From Actinomyces sp. (GTDB taxonomy: Bacteria; Actinomycetota; Actinomycetes; Actinomycetales; Actinomycetaceae), in contig NZ_JAUMUL010000060.1 of assembly GCF_030530635.1 (NCBI RefSeq), positions 1 to 21,897 on the forward strand: a DNA stretch of 21,897 nucleotides. The letters are read 5' to 3'. Shown here one piece after another: positions 1 to 8,519 of the stretch. Under the pieces are notes generated by a model. The model saw only the letters and a list, made by a program, of their open reading frames with translations, was not told where the DNA came from and did no database searches. Position 1 is the first letter of the stretch, and each line of letters begins with the position of its first letter. The position numbers and the translations under genes were made by a program.

Positions 1-999
1 CGCGACCAGCTCGACCGCTTCGGCGAGATCGACTACACGGCCTCCCTGCTGCGCCAGGCCGCCCTGGCCGCGCGTGATGTGGTGGTGGTCAACGCCGACG
101 ATCCGCGCCTGAACGGGGACCGTTTCCTCACCGGCCTGTCCGCCCGCACCGCCGCCTTCGCAGTGGGTCCTTCCCTGCGATCGGTGTTCCTGTCCGACGA
201 CGACCTGCGTACCGAGCAGGCGGACGACGGCGCACCCGGCTCCGCTTCCACGCCCGGAACACTCGCCGCCTCAGCGCCAGCCGCCCCCGCCGATGCGGAG
301 CCTGACGCCGCCCGCACCGCCGACGCCGCCTCCCCCTGCCCGGCTCCGCGCGTGCGCCTGGTGGCGCTGGCCGACAACGAGGCCACCATTGAGGTGGACG
401 GCTCCGAACACCGGGTCGCCTTCGCCATCCCGGGCATCCACAACGTCCTCAACGCCTGCGCCGCCCTGACCCTGGTGCTGGAGGTGCTCGGGGAGCGGGC
501 CGATCTGCCCCGCCTGCTGGCCACCCTGTCCGAGATCCGCCCGGCCTTCGGCCGCGGGGAGGTCATCACCCTGGACGGGCGGCCGGTGCAGCTGTCCCTG
601 GTGAAGAACCCGGCCGGCTTCCGCATGAGTCTGCTGTCCGCACCCACCGCCGAGGCCGACGCGGCCCAGGCCGACGAGCTGATCATGATCGCCATTAACG
701 ACGAGTACGCCGACGGCCGCGACATGTCCTGGCTGTGGGACGTGGACTTCTCCTCCCTGAAACAGGCCGGGGTCGCCGTCGTCACCGGGGTGCGCGCCTG
801 GGACATGGAGCTGAGGTTGCGCTATGACGAGGTGCCCGTCGGCATGGTCGAACCGGACCTGGCGGATGCGCTGGATGCCCTGCGTGAGCGGGCCGCCGCC
901 GAGGACCGCCCCATGCGCATCTACACCAGTTACACCGCCATGCTGGCCCTGCGCGCCCGCCTCGGGCACCTCACCGAAGTCGAGGAGGTCATGAAGTGA
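1..999 (+). CDS. murT: MurT, lipid II isoglutaminyl synthase ligase subunit (5' truncated)
   Basis: The frame is open from the first base, so the N-terminus lies outside the window; 332 residues are visible. MurT is the Mur-ligase-like subunit that, with GatD, amidates the D-Glu of lipid II at the cytoplasmic membrane. The window opens with RDQLDRFGEIDYTA, a hallmark of the family, followed by VVVNADDPR (Mur ligase core). The C-terminal DUF1727 part has RPAFGRGE, LVKNPAGF and NDEYADGRDMSWLWDVDF near residues 232-249, the stretch likely to hold the Asp that completes the GatD catalytic triad. Oddity: the four-Cys zinc ribbon usual in the middle of MurT is missing. In its place, about residues 76-116, is an Ala/Pro/Asp-rich linker with a single Cys. 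The stop overlaps gatD by 4 bp (GTGA), indicating translational coupling. Confidence 0.93.
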   Translation, partial: RDQLDRFGEIDYTASLLRQAALAARDVVVVNADDPRLNGDRFLTGLSARTAAFAVGPSLRSVFLSDDDLRTEQADDGAPGSASTPGTLAASAPAAPADAEPDAARTADAASPCPAPRVRLVALADNEATIEVDGSEHRVAFAIPGIHNVLNACAALTLVLEVLGERADLPRLLATLSEIRPAFGRGEVITLDGRPVQLSLVKNPAGFRMSLLSAPTAEADAAQADELIMIAINDEYADGRDMSWLWDVDFSSLKQAGVAVVTGVRAWDMELRLRYDEVPVGMVEPDLADALDALRERAAAEDRPMRIYTSYTAMLALRARLGHLTEVEEVMK

Positions 1000-1754
1000 G
1001 CCCCACCGTCTACCCCCACTCCGGCGACGGTCCCGCTCGCGGCCGCATCCGCGTGCTGCAGCTGTACCCGCGGGACATGAACATTTACGGCGACTGGGGC
1101 AATCTGCTGACCCTGGCCCGCCGCGGACAGTGGCACGGCTACGACGTCGAACGCTTCGCCTACAACCCCGGAGATGAGCTGCCGCAGGAGGTCGACCTGG
1201 TGTTGGGCGGCGGCGGCCAGGACTCCGGGCAGGAGCGCATCAAGGACGACCTGGTCCAAATCGGCCCGCGCCTGCGGCAGTGGGCGGATGAGGGTGTGCC
1301 GATGCTGGTCATCTGCGGTCTGTACCAGTTGTTCGGGCACCGCTTCATCACCGGCGAGGGCTCCGAGCTTCCCGGCATCGGACTGCTGGACGCCCAGACG
1401 GTGGCCGGGCAGGGGCGGCTGATCGGCAATATCGTGCTGGACTCCCCCGAGTTCGGCCGGGTGGTCGGCTATGAGAACCACTCCGGGCTGACCACGCTCG
1501 GCCCCGACGCCGAACCGCTGGGCGCGGTGCGCTTGGGCGACGGCAATAACGGTAAGGACGGCGTGGAGGGCGCCCGGTTCAAGCATGTGATCGGCACCTA
1601 CCTGCACGGCCCGCTGCTGCCGAAGAATCCGGCCGTGGCCGACTGGCTGCTGCAGCGGGCGGTCGAGTTGCGCGGTGGGTCCTGGGACCCGCTACCGATT
1701 GACGACGCCGACGCCCGCCGTGCCAGCAACGTCGCCGCCTCCCGGCCGAGGTGA
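996..1754 (+). CDS. gatD: GatD, lipid II isoglutaminyl synthase glutamine amidotransferase subunit
   Basis: A 252-aa class I glutamine amidotransferase that hydrolyses glutamine and passes ammonia to MurT, giving D-isoglutamine in peptidoglycan stem peptides. The N-terminus has LYPRDMNIYGDWGN, typical of GatD/CobQ-like proteins, then LVLGGGGQDSGQ near residues 68-79. The nucleophile Cys is at about residue 107 in ICGLYQLFG, and the catalytic His at about 204 in GTYLHGPLLPKNP. Length and motif order match the family. The GTG start at 996 overlaps the murT stop, and the adjacent partner gene makes the assignment secure. The tail after residue 235 is weakly conserved. Confidence 0.95.
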   Translation: MSPTVYPHSGDGPARGRIRVLQLYPRDMNIYGDWGNLLTLARRGQWHGYDVERFAYNPGDELPQEVDLVLGGGGQDSGQERIKDDLVQIGPRLRQWADEGVPMLVICGLYQLFGHRFITGEGSELPGIGLLDAQTVAGQGRLIGNIVLDSPEFGRVVGYENHSGLTTLGPDAEPLGAVRLGDGNNGKDGVEGARFKHVIGTYLHGPLLPKNPAVADWLLQRAVELRGGSWDPLPIDDADARRASNVAASRPR

Positions 1755-1760
1755 TCGGTC

Positions 1761-2252
1761 GTGGCCACGCCTGAGTTCATCGTCTCCCTGAGAGAGAAGA
1801 TCGGGCATGAGCAGCTGTGGCTGCCCGGCGTCAGCGTGGTAGTGGTGGCGCCGGACGGGCGGCTGCTGCTGGGGCGACGCTCCGACAACGGCGCCTGGGC
1901 GGTGGTCTCCGGCATCCCGGAGCCCGGGGAGCAGCCTGCCGTCGCGGCCCGGCGCGAGTGCCTGGAGGAGACCGGCGTCGACGCGGAGATCCTCGGGGTG
2001 GCCGGGGTGAGCGCCGGTGCGCCGATTACCTTCCCCAATGGCGACCGCTGCGTGTTCATGGACATCACCTTCGCCGCCCGGGCTGACGCGGCCGCGGTGG
2101 CGCGGGCTCGCGTGGCCGATGAGGAGTCGACGGCGGTGGGCTGGTTCGCACCGGAAGCTCTGCCCACCCCGCTGGTGGGCTCCACCCCGGGCCGCATCGA
2201 CGCCGCCCTGGCGTGGCTCGCCGACCCGGTCTCCGGCGCCCGCTTCCAGTGA
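1761..2252 (+). CDS. Nudix hydrolase
   Basis: A 163-aa Nudix-fold protein, which would hydrolyse a nucleoside diphosphate linked to another moiety; the substrate cannot be read from the sequence. The Nudix box spans about residues 51-73, beginning GIPEPGE and ending RECLEETGV, and fits GX5EX7REUXEEXGU completely, so the metal-binding glutamates are intact. It is preceded by LLLGRRSDNGAWAVVSG, a common 8-oxo-dGTP/NADH pyrophosphatase-like context. The GTG start is 6 bp after the gatD stop, so it is probably the last gene of the murT-gatD unit, although a functional link to peptidoglycan is not implied. It ends 40 bp before a strong inverted repeat. Confidence 0.9.
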   Translation: MATPEFIVSLREKIGHEQLWLPGVSVVVVAPDGRLLLGRRSDNGAWAVVSGIPEPGEQPAVAARRECLEETGVDAEILGVAGVSAGAPITFPNGDRCVFMDITFAARADAAAVARARVADEESTAVGWFAPEALPTPLVGSTPGRIDAALAWLADPVSGARFQ

Positions 2253-2291
2253 CGCGGTGCGCAGAGTCGGCGTCACCCCCTCAGCCTCTAC

Positions 2292-2352
2292 TACGAGCTT
2301 TTGCACCCTGGTGTGCGGACATTTGCTGCGCACCAGGGTGCAAATGCTCGTA
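2292..2352. terminator. 22-bp inverted repeat between convergent genes, probable bidirectional terminator
   Basis: The left arm (2292-2313) and right arm (2331-2352) are reverse complements with one mismatch in 22, separated by a 17-nt loop. The core is TTTGCACCCTGGTG. It lies between the Nudix gene and the convergent ABC permease gene, where a shared terminator is expected. No clear T-tract follows. A partial copy of the outer arm (GCTCGTAGTGGA, 2366-2377) follows the right arm, which would also suit a dispersed palindromic repeat. Confidence 0.6.
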
Positions 2353-2390
2353 ATGGATCGCAATGGCTCGTAGTGGACGGAATCAGCGCC

Positions 2391-4165
2391 TCATCCCACC
2401 AGGTCCCGTCTGCGTCCGGCCACGGCGGCAACGGCCATCAGCGCGACGGCGAGCACCAGGCACGCGCCCGGACCCGCCCAGTGGTCGGCGGCGCCCCAAT
2501 GGGGTATTGACCCGGCCGTCCCGGCGTCCTGCACGGGCAGCGACGGCACGTGGGTGAAGGGTGAGAGATTGAGTAGCCACTGCGGCACCCCGGGTAGGGG
2601 GCCGAGCAGGGTGATGCCCACCATGAGCGCGTAAGCACCCCATCCCAGTGGGCGGGTCAGCCGGGGAGCCAGTGCGTGGACGGACAGCACCAGGGCCCCC
2701 GCCAGGAGGCAGGCGGATACCGTGGCGAGGGCGCCGACGACGATCCCGTGGACCAGCACCCATGGCCGGGCTGCGGCGTCGGAACCCGACATCACCAGAA
2801 CCGGCACCGCCGTCCCGGCCAGGGCCACCGCGGCGGCTACGACGAACAGCGCTGTGCCGAGTGCCACCGCGCATGCCCTCGCCGCCAGCCACCTGCCTCG
2901 GGAGACCGGTGCGGCCAGGACCGTGGCCATCGCGCCCCGTCTCTCCTCGGAGATGGCACCGGCTCCCAGGGCGACGGCGCAGGCGGCCGCAGCCGGACCG
3001 AGGTAGCCGATGATCATCCCCAGGTAGGTCTGAACGCCCAGGCTGTCGCCGAACCAGACCTGCATGGCGGGGTTGTCCTCCACCAACTGTTGGAAGGACT
3101 CCTCAATGGTGGAGGCGAAGAGCCCGTAGGTGGCCCCGTAGGCGATTCCCAGCCCCGCGCACCAGCCGCGTGCGGCCGCGGTGGTCCGCAGGGCCAGGGC
3201 CACCGGGCCTGCGGGCCCACGGCGTCGGTGGCGCACCGGGGCGCCCGTCCCCAGGAGCCCCTCCCCCAAATCGCGGCGGGCGTGCAGGGCGGCGCCGCCT
3301 CCCGTCAATACTGCGGCCCCCACGGCCAGGAGGAGGAGCGGCAGCCAACGCGTGTCCACCCAGACACGCGTCTGCTGAACCAGGCCCATGGGGCTGAGCC
3401 AGGACAGGAAGGAGGCATCCTGGTCGGCGTCGCCCATGCCGCGCAGTGCGAACCAACCCAGCACCAGCAGAATCCCGGTGCCGCGGGCGGCCCGAGCCGA
3501 AGCGGTGACGGCCCCCAGGAGCAGACCGGCGCCCGTCCCCCACAGGCAGGCCAGCCACAGCCCCAGCGCCATGACCAGGGCTCCGCCTGCTTCCAGCCCT
3601 CCGGCCAGTACGGCCAGGGCGCTGAGTAGGGCCAGCGCCGTCGCGGACACCAGACCGGAGACCAGGGCTGCGCGTGCCGCCTCGCCGCGTCCTACCGGGT
3701 GGGATCGGATCAGCTCACCGGGTCCGGCGTCCTCGTCGCCCCGAGTGCGTGAGATGGCCGTGAGCATCCCCATGAGGCAGCCCACGGCGGCCACCCAGCC
3801 CATGGCCTGGGCCGCGAAGAGGGCCGCCAGGCCGGGGTCGGCACCCTCGAGCCCGAAGCCGGGGCCTGTGAACAGCCTGGCGGCCGGCGTCGAGTACACC
3901 AGGGACGCCGAGCGGCGATCCGCCGCCGTGGGGTAGGCGGCCCTGAATACCAGAACGCCGTATAGGGCCAAGGCTCCCGCGCCCAGGGCCCAGGCGGCCG
4001 TGGCGCGTCGGTCGCGCCGCAGGGTGAGGCGGGCGAGCGGGGTGAGTAGCGCCGGCCGGGCCTTTCGGCGCCGAGAGGGCTCCGAGCCGGCGGGCGCGCT
4101 CGGCGCGGCGACTGAGATCGGCTCGGAGCGGGCGGCGCGAGCGGCCGGCGGGGTCTGGTCGGTGG

Positions 4166-4169
<4 letters not shown>
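2391..4169 (-). CDS. ABC-2 type exporter permease (polyketide/drug exporter-like)
   Basis: A 592-aa polytopic membrane protein, very rich in Ala, Gly and Leu, with roughly twelve hydrophobic segments in two similar halves. The halves are separated by a basic linker near residues 312-318 (VRHRRRG). Each half carries the cytoplasmic motif typical of large ABC-2 permeases: RGDEDAGPGELIRSHPVGR near 143-160, and EERRGAMATVLAAPVSRGR in the second half. The first 40 residues are a Pro/Ala/Arg-rich cytoplasmic tail. The ATG overlaps the stop of the upstream ATPase gene by 4 bp (ATGA), so the two are translationally coupled and form one transporter. Members of this family export antibiotics or other hydrophobic compounds; the substrate here is unknown. 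Confidence 0.88.
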
Positions 4170-5281
<1,112 letters not shown>

Positions 5282-5452
5282 GGGTCCGTCACCCTTCTGC
5301 CTGCTTTCAGGCGCACTGGTTCAAGGTGGTGATTTCAACGTGTCCGATAAGGGGTTCCGGCGCCAGTGCCCGGGCGCGCCGGGGTGGTGTCGGCGCGGCC
5401 AGGAGCGGCGGGCCGGCGGCCGCAGGGGACCGTGCAGTCCGGCGGCCGAGGG

Positions 5453-6163
5453 CTACTCGGTCGCCTCGGACCGGCCGGACGGCGGCTGCTCGGGTGGTTT
5501 GGGGCCGGCGGAGGAGCGCCGGCCCGTGCGGGCCGCCCGTATGTATTCCGTCAGCGCCGCGGGACTGGTGATCAGGGGCGTGGAGTAAAGCTCGGCCGCC
5601 ACCGGCCCGCTCCACTCCTGGAACTCGCGGATCACCGCCTCCACGTCCGTGGGGTCGCTGGCCGCGTACCGGGTGAAGAACACCAGGGCGCCGAAGCCGG
5701 AGTAGACGAGGTAGCGGACGCGCTCGAATTCGTCGGCGGAGGGGCTGATGAACCCGCCGTCGACGCCGGCCCTGAGCAGCTCCACGGTGTCGGCGATCAG
5801 GGAGTCGAGCAGGGAGGCGACGAGCGGCCCGCCCTCCATGACGCAGCGCAGGGTGTAGGCGGAGGCCGGGAGGTACTCCTCGGCCCGCGCCATTTGGGAG
5901 AGCAGGTCCACGGGGCCGCCCAGTACCTCGGAGTCCTCCGTCTTCTTACGCGCCAGGCGCAGGACCTCCTCGTCGCAGGCTCGGCGCAGCCCCTCCTTGG
6001 AGCCGAAGTGGTGGGTGATGAGGCCGGCGGTGACCCCGGCGTCGGCGGCGATGGCACGCAGCCCGGCTCCGAAGCCGTCCTTGGCGAATCGGACCATGGC
6101 GGCGTTGCGGATCCGGGCCACGGTGGACAGATCCGGGTTGATGCCGGCGGACGGGGGACACAT
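5453..6163 (-). CDS. TetR/AcrR family transcriptional regulator
   Basis: A 236-aa one-component regulator. The N-terminal helix-turn-helix is clear: RIRNAAMVRFAKDGF, then LRAIAADAGVTAGLITHHFGSKEGL (about residues 18-59), the TetR recognition-helix pattern ending in the usual H-F-x-S-K. The remaining C-terminal all-helical domain would bind the inducer and dimerise. The ATG at 6163 (MCPPSAG) is chosen because the 34 residues upstream in the open frame are Pro/Arg-rich and unlike TetR. The gene lies directly upstream of, and on the same strand as, the ABC exporter genes, so it probably represses them and itself, the ligand being the export substrate or an analogue. The C-terminal 30 residues are low complexity. 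Confidence 0.9.
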   Translation of the reverse strand: MCPPSAGINPDLSTVARIRNAAMVRFAKDGFGAGLRAIAADAGVTAGLITHHFGSKEGLRRACDEEVLRLARKKTEDSEVLGGPVDLLSQMARAEEYLPASAYTLRCVMEGGPLVASLLDSLIADTVELLRAGVDGGFISPSADEFERVRYLVYSGFGALVFFTRYAASDPTDVEAVIREFQEWSGPVAAELYSTPLITSPAALTEYIRAARTGRRSSAGPKPPEQPPSGRSEATE

Positions 6164-6280
6164 GCACTCATCGTAGGCCGGACCCCGGTGGGAGTAGGTC
6201 GGCGCACGGGCCGATGGGGGCCGCACGCGGCCGTCGCCGCGTGGCGGACGGGGGCTGTTCCCCACCCATGGCCACGCAGC

Positions 6281-6308
6281 ACTATACGCATGACCAATAT
6301 GCTATACA
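6281..6308. promoter_or_regulatory. AT-rich imperfect palindrome, candidate tetR operator/promoter
   Basis: TATACGCAT and ATGCTATA form an imperfect inverted repeat around GACCAAT, about 120 bp upstream of tetR in otherwise GC-rich DNA. On the minus strand it offers TATAGC and TATAGT hexamers that could serve as a -10 box, but no well-spaced -35 is evident. An operator for the adjacent TetR is inference from position and symmetry. Confidence 0.28.
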
Positions 6309-6425
6309 GTCGTTCAACGGAGCGCAAGAGTCTCCGGCGCACAAGAACCTCCCGCACGAGGGACCTCCCGTGACGGCAGGGCGACCATCATGCCGTTTAC
6401 GCCGTTCGGCCAACCGTTGGCCGGG

Positions 6426-6473
6426 TCAGACGTCGATTATGCGCAGCAGTTCGGGTCGGGGAGCCGGGCCTTG
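6426..6473 (-). pseudogene. 3' remnant of the orphan-cassette immunity gene (copy of the 7211-7711 gene end)
   Basis: Read on the minus strand this gives ARLPDP, then after a one-base deletion ELLRIIDV and a stop. The intact gene at 7211-7711 ends ARLPDPQLLRVIDV. The DNA match continues past the stop into the flank (TGGCCGGGTCAGACGTCG in both). Only the last 16 or so codons survive and they are frameshifted, so this is a degenerate leftover of a duplicated immunity gene. It sits 26 bp downstream of the first Imm52-like copy, which indicates that the immunity genes were once duplicated as a block. Confidence 0.75.
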
Positions 6474-6488
6474 AAACCACAGTCGGTG

Positions 6489-7039
6489 GGGGCGGGTGTT
6501 CAGGTGTTCTTGGGCCAGGTGTTCAGGATGGTGGGGTAGGTGTCGGGGGTGCCGTAGGTGAACACCGCACCGTTGGCGGTGGGGTAGGAGGCCGTGGCCA
6601 GAGCGCCGGCCTGCGCCCAATGCGGTGAGGAGGCGGGGAAGAACAGCTTCCACCCCTGCACATAGTCATACGGCTCAGGATGATCCTTAACAGGATGACC
6701 CCGACGCCGAAGGGCACCGATCTCCGGCTCCAGGATGTCCGCGCCCATGGCGACCAGACGATCAGCCAGGGACTCATCTCCGGTGAGCAGATCAGCGAAC
6801 TCACTACTATGGAAATCAAGCTCCACGTGGCCCTTATCGGGCTGCCAGCCACCAATCGCAATGCTGATGGAGGCGCCGTCGGCCCGGTCCACATCCCCGG
6901 AGAACAGTGAGAACCTGACACCGGACAGGTCGGGCTTGATTTTGGTGTGCATGACGTCGAGGAACTCCTCCAGGGTGGTGATCTCCGGGTTCGCCGCGGC
7001 CTTCGCCTTGACGTGATTGGCTTGCCGCCACGGGTCCAG
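6489..7039. repeat. Direct repeat copy A (551 bp, exact match to copy B at 7969-8519)
   Basis: Line-by-line comparison shows no difference from 7969-8519, at a constant offset of 1480 bp. It covers most of the Imm52-like coding sequence plus about 11 bp after its stop. Beyond 7039 the two copies differ at about 16 of the next 120 positions. Confidence 0.97.
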
Positions 7040-7159
7040 GGTGGGATGCAGACCCCGCAACCGCTGGATCAGCTCCCAGGACCGCGCAGCCTCGGCCTCC
7101 ATACGCCCCTCCTGGCCCGGACGGTCAGTCCTGAACGACAACGTCCACTTCACAGTCAT
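6500..7159 (-). CDS. Imm52-like immunity protein, copy 1
   Basis: A 219-aa soluble protein with no signal or membrane segment. The pattern RSWELIQRLRGLHPTLDPWRQ near the N-terminus, a central SIAIGGW, and a C-terminal region rich in W, Y and P resemble the Imm52 immunity family, known as a partner of Tox-REase-5 toxins; this call is by pattern only. It differs from copy 2 at four residues, all within the first 22 (T6E, S8A, G18E and A22E, copy 1 to copy 2). The start is set at ATG 7159 by alignment with copy 2; another in-frame ATG lies 4 codons upstream. There is no strong ribosome-binding site, unlike copy 2. It follows the 7211-7711 gene by 51 bp, so it probably belongs to the same transcript. 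It may neutralise a related toxin from siblings or be a spare copy. Confidence 0.75.
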   Translation of the reverse strand: MTVKWTLSFRTDRPGQEGRMEAEAARSWELIQRLRGLHPTLDPWRQANHVKAKAAANPEITTLEEFLDVMHTKIKPDLSGVRFSLFSGDVDRADGASISIAIGGWQPDKGHVELDFHSSEFADLLTGDESLADRLVAMGADILEPEIGALRRRGHPVKDHPEPYDYVQGWKLFFPASSPHWAQAGALATASYPTANGAVFTYGTPDTYPTILNTWPKNT

Positions 7160-7210
7160 GTCCAGCACCATACCGTCGGTGGTGAGGCCTTGAGCAGGGC
7201 GCTGGCCGGG

Positions 7211-7711
7211 TCAGACGTCGATTACGCGCAGTAGTTGGGGGTCGGGGAGGCGGGCGTTGATGATGTAGTCGCGGAAGACGGGTACGGCCTGCTCGCCGGT
7301 GAAGACCTCCTCGGGATGAAGGCGGATGGTGTAGGGCTCGGGCGAACCGTTGTCCCAGGACAGCGGCACCCACCGGTCCGGGTCCGCGATGGGTTCACGC
7401 GCCAACACGTAGTGGGTGTAACCCCCGTCCGGGTCGGGTACGCGGGCCTCGATCGTCAACGCCCGATTCGACCCAGCCGCCTGCATATACCGCATCCGCT
7501 CAGGATCATCGTCGGGAAGGTCGTCGGGGACATCGATACCCTCCGGCAAAGGCTGAACCCCCAAAGCAAACCGAGGACCCCCGGTGAGGAATGTCGGGTA
7601 GGTCAGCTGCCTTTCCAGCTGATCGGCGATCATCTCCGGAGTCTGCGGTCGCGTAAAAACCTCAAGCCTTCCAGACTTACTTTTGACCGTCCAGGTAACG
7701 TAGTTGCTCAT
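7211..7711 (-). CDS. Putative immunity protein of the orphan toxin cassette
   Basis: A 166-aa protein starting MSNYVTWTVKSKSG at ATG 7711, with AAGGA about 10 nt upstream; the longer open frame upstream is the end of the orphan toxin cassette in another frame. It is soluble and acidic, with no signal peptide. The layout (WTVKS at the N-terminus, LGVQPLPEG in the middle, and a C-terminal helix EEVFTGEQAVPVFRDYIINARLP) recalls Imm1-type immunity proteins only weakly, and I do not firmly recognise the family. The immunity role is inferred from position: it starts 35 bp after a headless toxin C-terminal cassette and is followed by another immunity gene. A broken copy of its 3' end at 6426-6473 shows that it took part in duplication. 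Confidence 0.65.
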   Translation of the reverse strand: MSNYVTWTVKSKSGRLEVFTRPQTPEMIADQLERQLTYPTFLTGGPRFALGVQPLPEGIDVPDDLPDDDPERMRYMQAAGSNRALTIEARVPDPDGGYTHYVLAREPIADPDRWVPLSWDNGSPEPYTIRLHPEEVFTGEQAVPVFRDYIINARLPDPQLLRVIDV

Positions 7712-7746
7712 TTTAGGATATTCCTTAATGTGCTCAATGTTGTGGG

Positions 7747-7905
7747 CTACTGCTTGGGTGCCCGTAGTGTCATTGTCTCGGTGATTTCGATGATGCGTCC
7801 GTCCGGGAGCTTCACCCTGGCTGGGTTGTCCGGCGAGACCAGATCGTCGAATGCCTTCTGTTGTCCTCCGTAACGGGCGCTGCCCGACTTGACCTCGACG
7901 GGAGG
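7747..7905 (-). pseudogene. Orphan toxin C-terminal cassette (PD-(D/E)xK-like nuclease tip)
   Basis: A reading frame with no start codon or N-terminal domains encodes about 52 residues that begin PPVEVKSGSARYGGQQ and end ETMTLRAPKQ before a TAG stop. EVKSG, followed by a Gln a few residues on, is the E-x-K end of the catalytic core in many restriction-endonuclease-fold toxins. The upstream half of such a domain (the first catalytic Asp) is absent. It lies between the full toxin's immunity gene and a distinct immunity gene, the standard arrangement of a displaced C-terminal cassette that can recombine into the full-length toxin. It probably has no activity as it stands. The nuclease assignment is by motif only. 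Confidence 0.65.
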
Positions 7906-7918
7906 CACGCAAGGCAGA

Positions 7919-7960
7919 GCGGCCCGCACCCGGGGTGTGTCGGTGCCGGGTGCGGGCCGC
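7919..7960. terminator. 15-bp perfect GC hairpin after Imm52-like copy 2
   Basis: Arms 7919-7933 and 7946-7960 (GCGGCCCGCACCCGG and its exact complement) flank a 12-nt loop. It starts 20 bp after the stop of immunity copy 2, which fits a terminator for the toxin-immunity transcript; no T-run follows. It also marks the junction with the orphan cassette, so it may have a role in recombination. Confidence 0.65.
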
Positions 7961-7968
7961 CCTGTGCC

Positions 7969-8519
7969 GGGGCGGGTGTTCAGGTGTTCTTGGGCCAGGT
8001 GTTCAGGATGGTGGGGTAGGTGTCGGGGGTGCCGTAGGTGAACACCGCACCGTTGGCGGTGGGGTAGGAGGCCGTGGCCAGAGCGCCGGCCTGCGCCCAA
8101 TGCGGTGAGGAGGCGGGGAAGAACAGCTTCCACCCCTGCACATAGTCATACGGCTCAGGATGATCCTTAACAGGATGACCCCGACGCCGAAGGGCACCGA
8201 TCTCCGGCTCCAGGATGTCCGCGCCCATGGCGACCAGACGATCAGCCAGGGACTCATCTCCGGTGAGCAGATCAGCGAACTCACTACTATGGAAATCAAG
8301 CTCCACGTGGCCCTTATCGGGCTGCCAGCCACCAATCGCAATGCTGATGGAGGCGCCGTCGGCCCGGTCCACATCCCCGGAGAACAGTGAGAACCTGACA
8401 CCGGACAGGTCGGGCTTGATTTTGGTGTGCATGACGTCGAGGAACTCCTCCAGGGTGGTGATCTCCGGGTTCGCCGCGGCCTTCGCCTTGACGTGATTGG
8501 CTTGCCGCCACGGGTCCAG
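7969..8519. repeat. Direct repeat copy B (551 bp, exact match to copy A at 6489-7039)
   Basis: Identical to copy A across all 551 positions read. It covers the C-terminal 179 codons or so of the second Imm52-like gene and a few bases after its stop. Confidence 0.97.

Larger units (their letters stand above)
6164..6499. other. Intergenic region between tetR and the toxin-immunity island
   Basis: A 336-bp stretch without an intact gene. Near tetR it holds an AT-rich imperfect palindrome (6281-6308). At its right end it holds a short frameshifted remnant of an immunity gene (6426-6473). The rest (about 6310-6415) shows nothing recognisable; the open frame across it on the plus strand has no gene-like protein pattern. 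The left edge of the accessory island probably falls here. Confidence 0.6.

Noticed and set aside
2676..3629. Long plus-strand frame inside the ABC permease
   Set aside because: Gly/Gln/His-rich shadow of a high-GC membrane gene; the minus strand has the coupled start, motifs and hydrophobic pattern.
6214..6474. Small plus-strand protein upstream of tetR
   Set aside because: No protein-like pattern, and it crosses the immunity remnant in antisense.
6489..8519. Insertion sequence or transposon as the cause of the direct repeats
   Set aside because: No transposase, terminal inverted repeats or target duplications were seen. The repeats are coding parts of immunity genes, so duplication and conversion explain them better.
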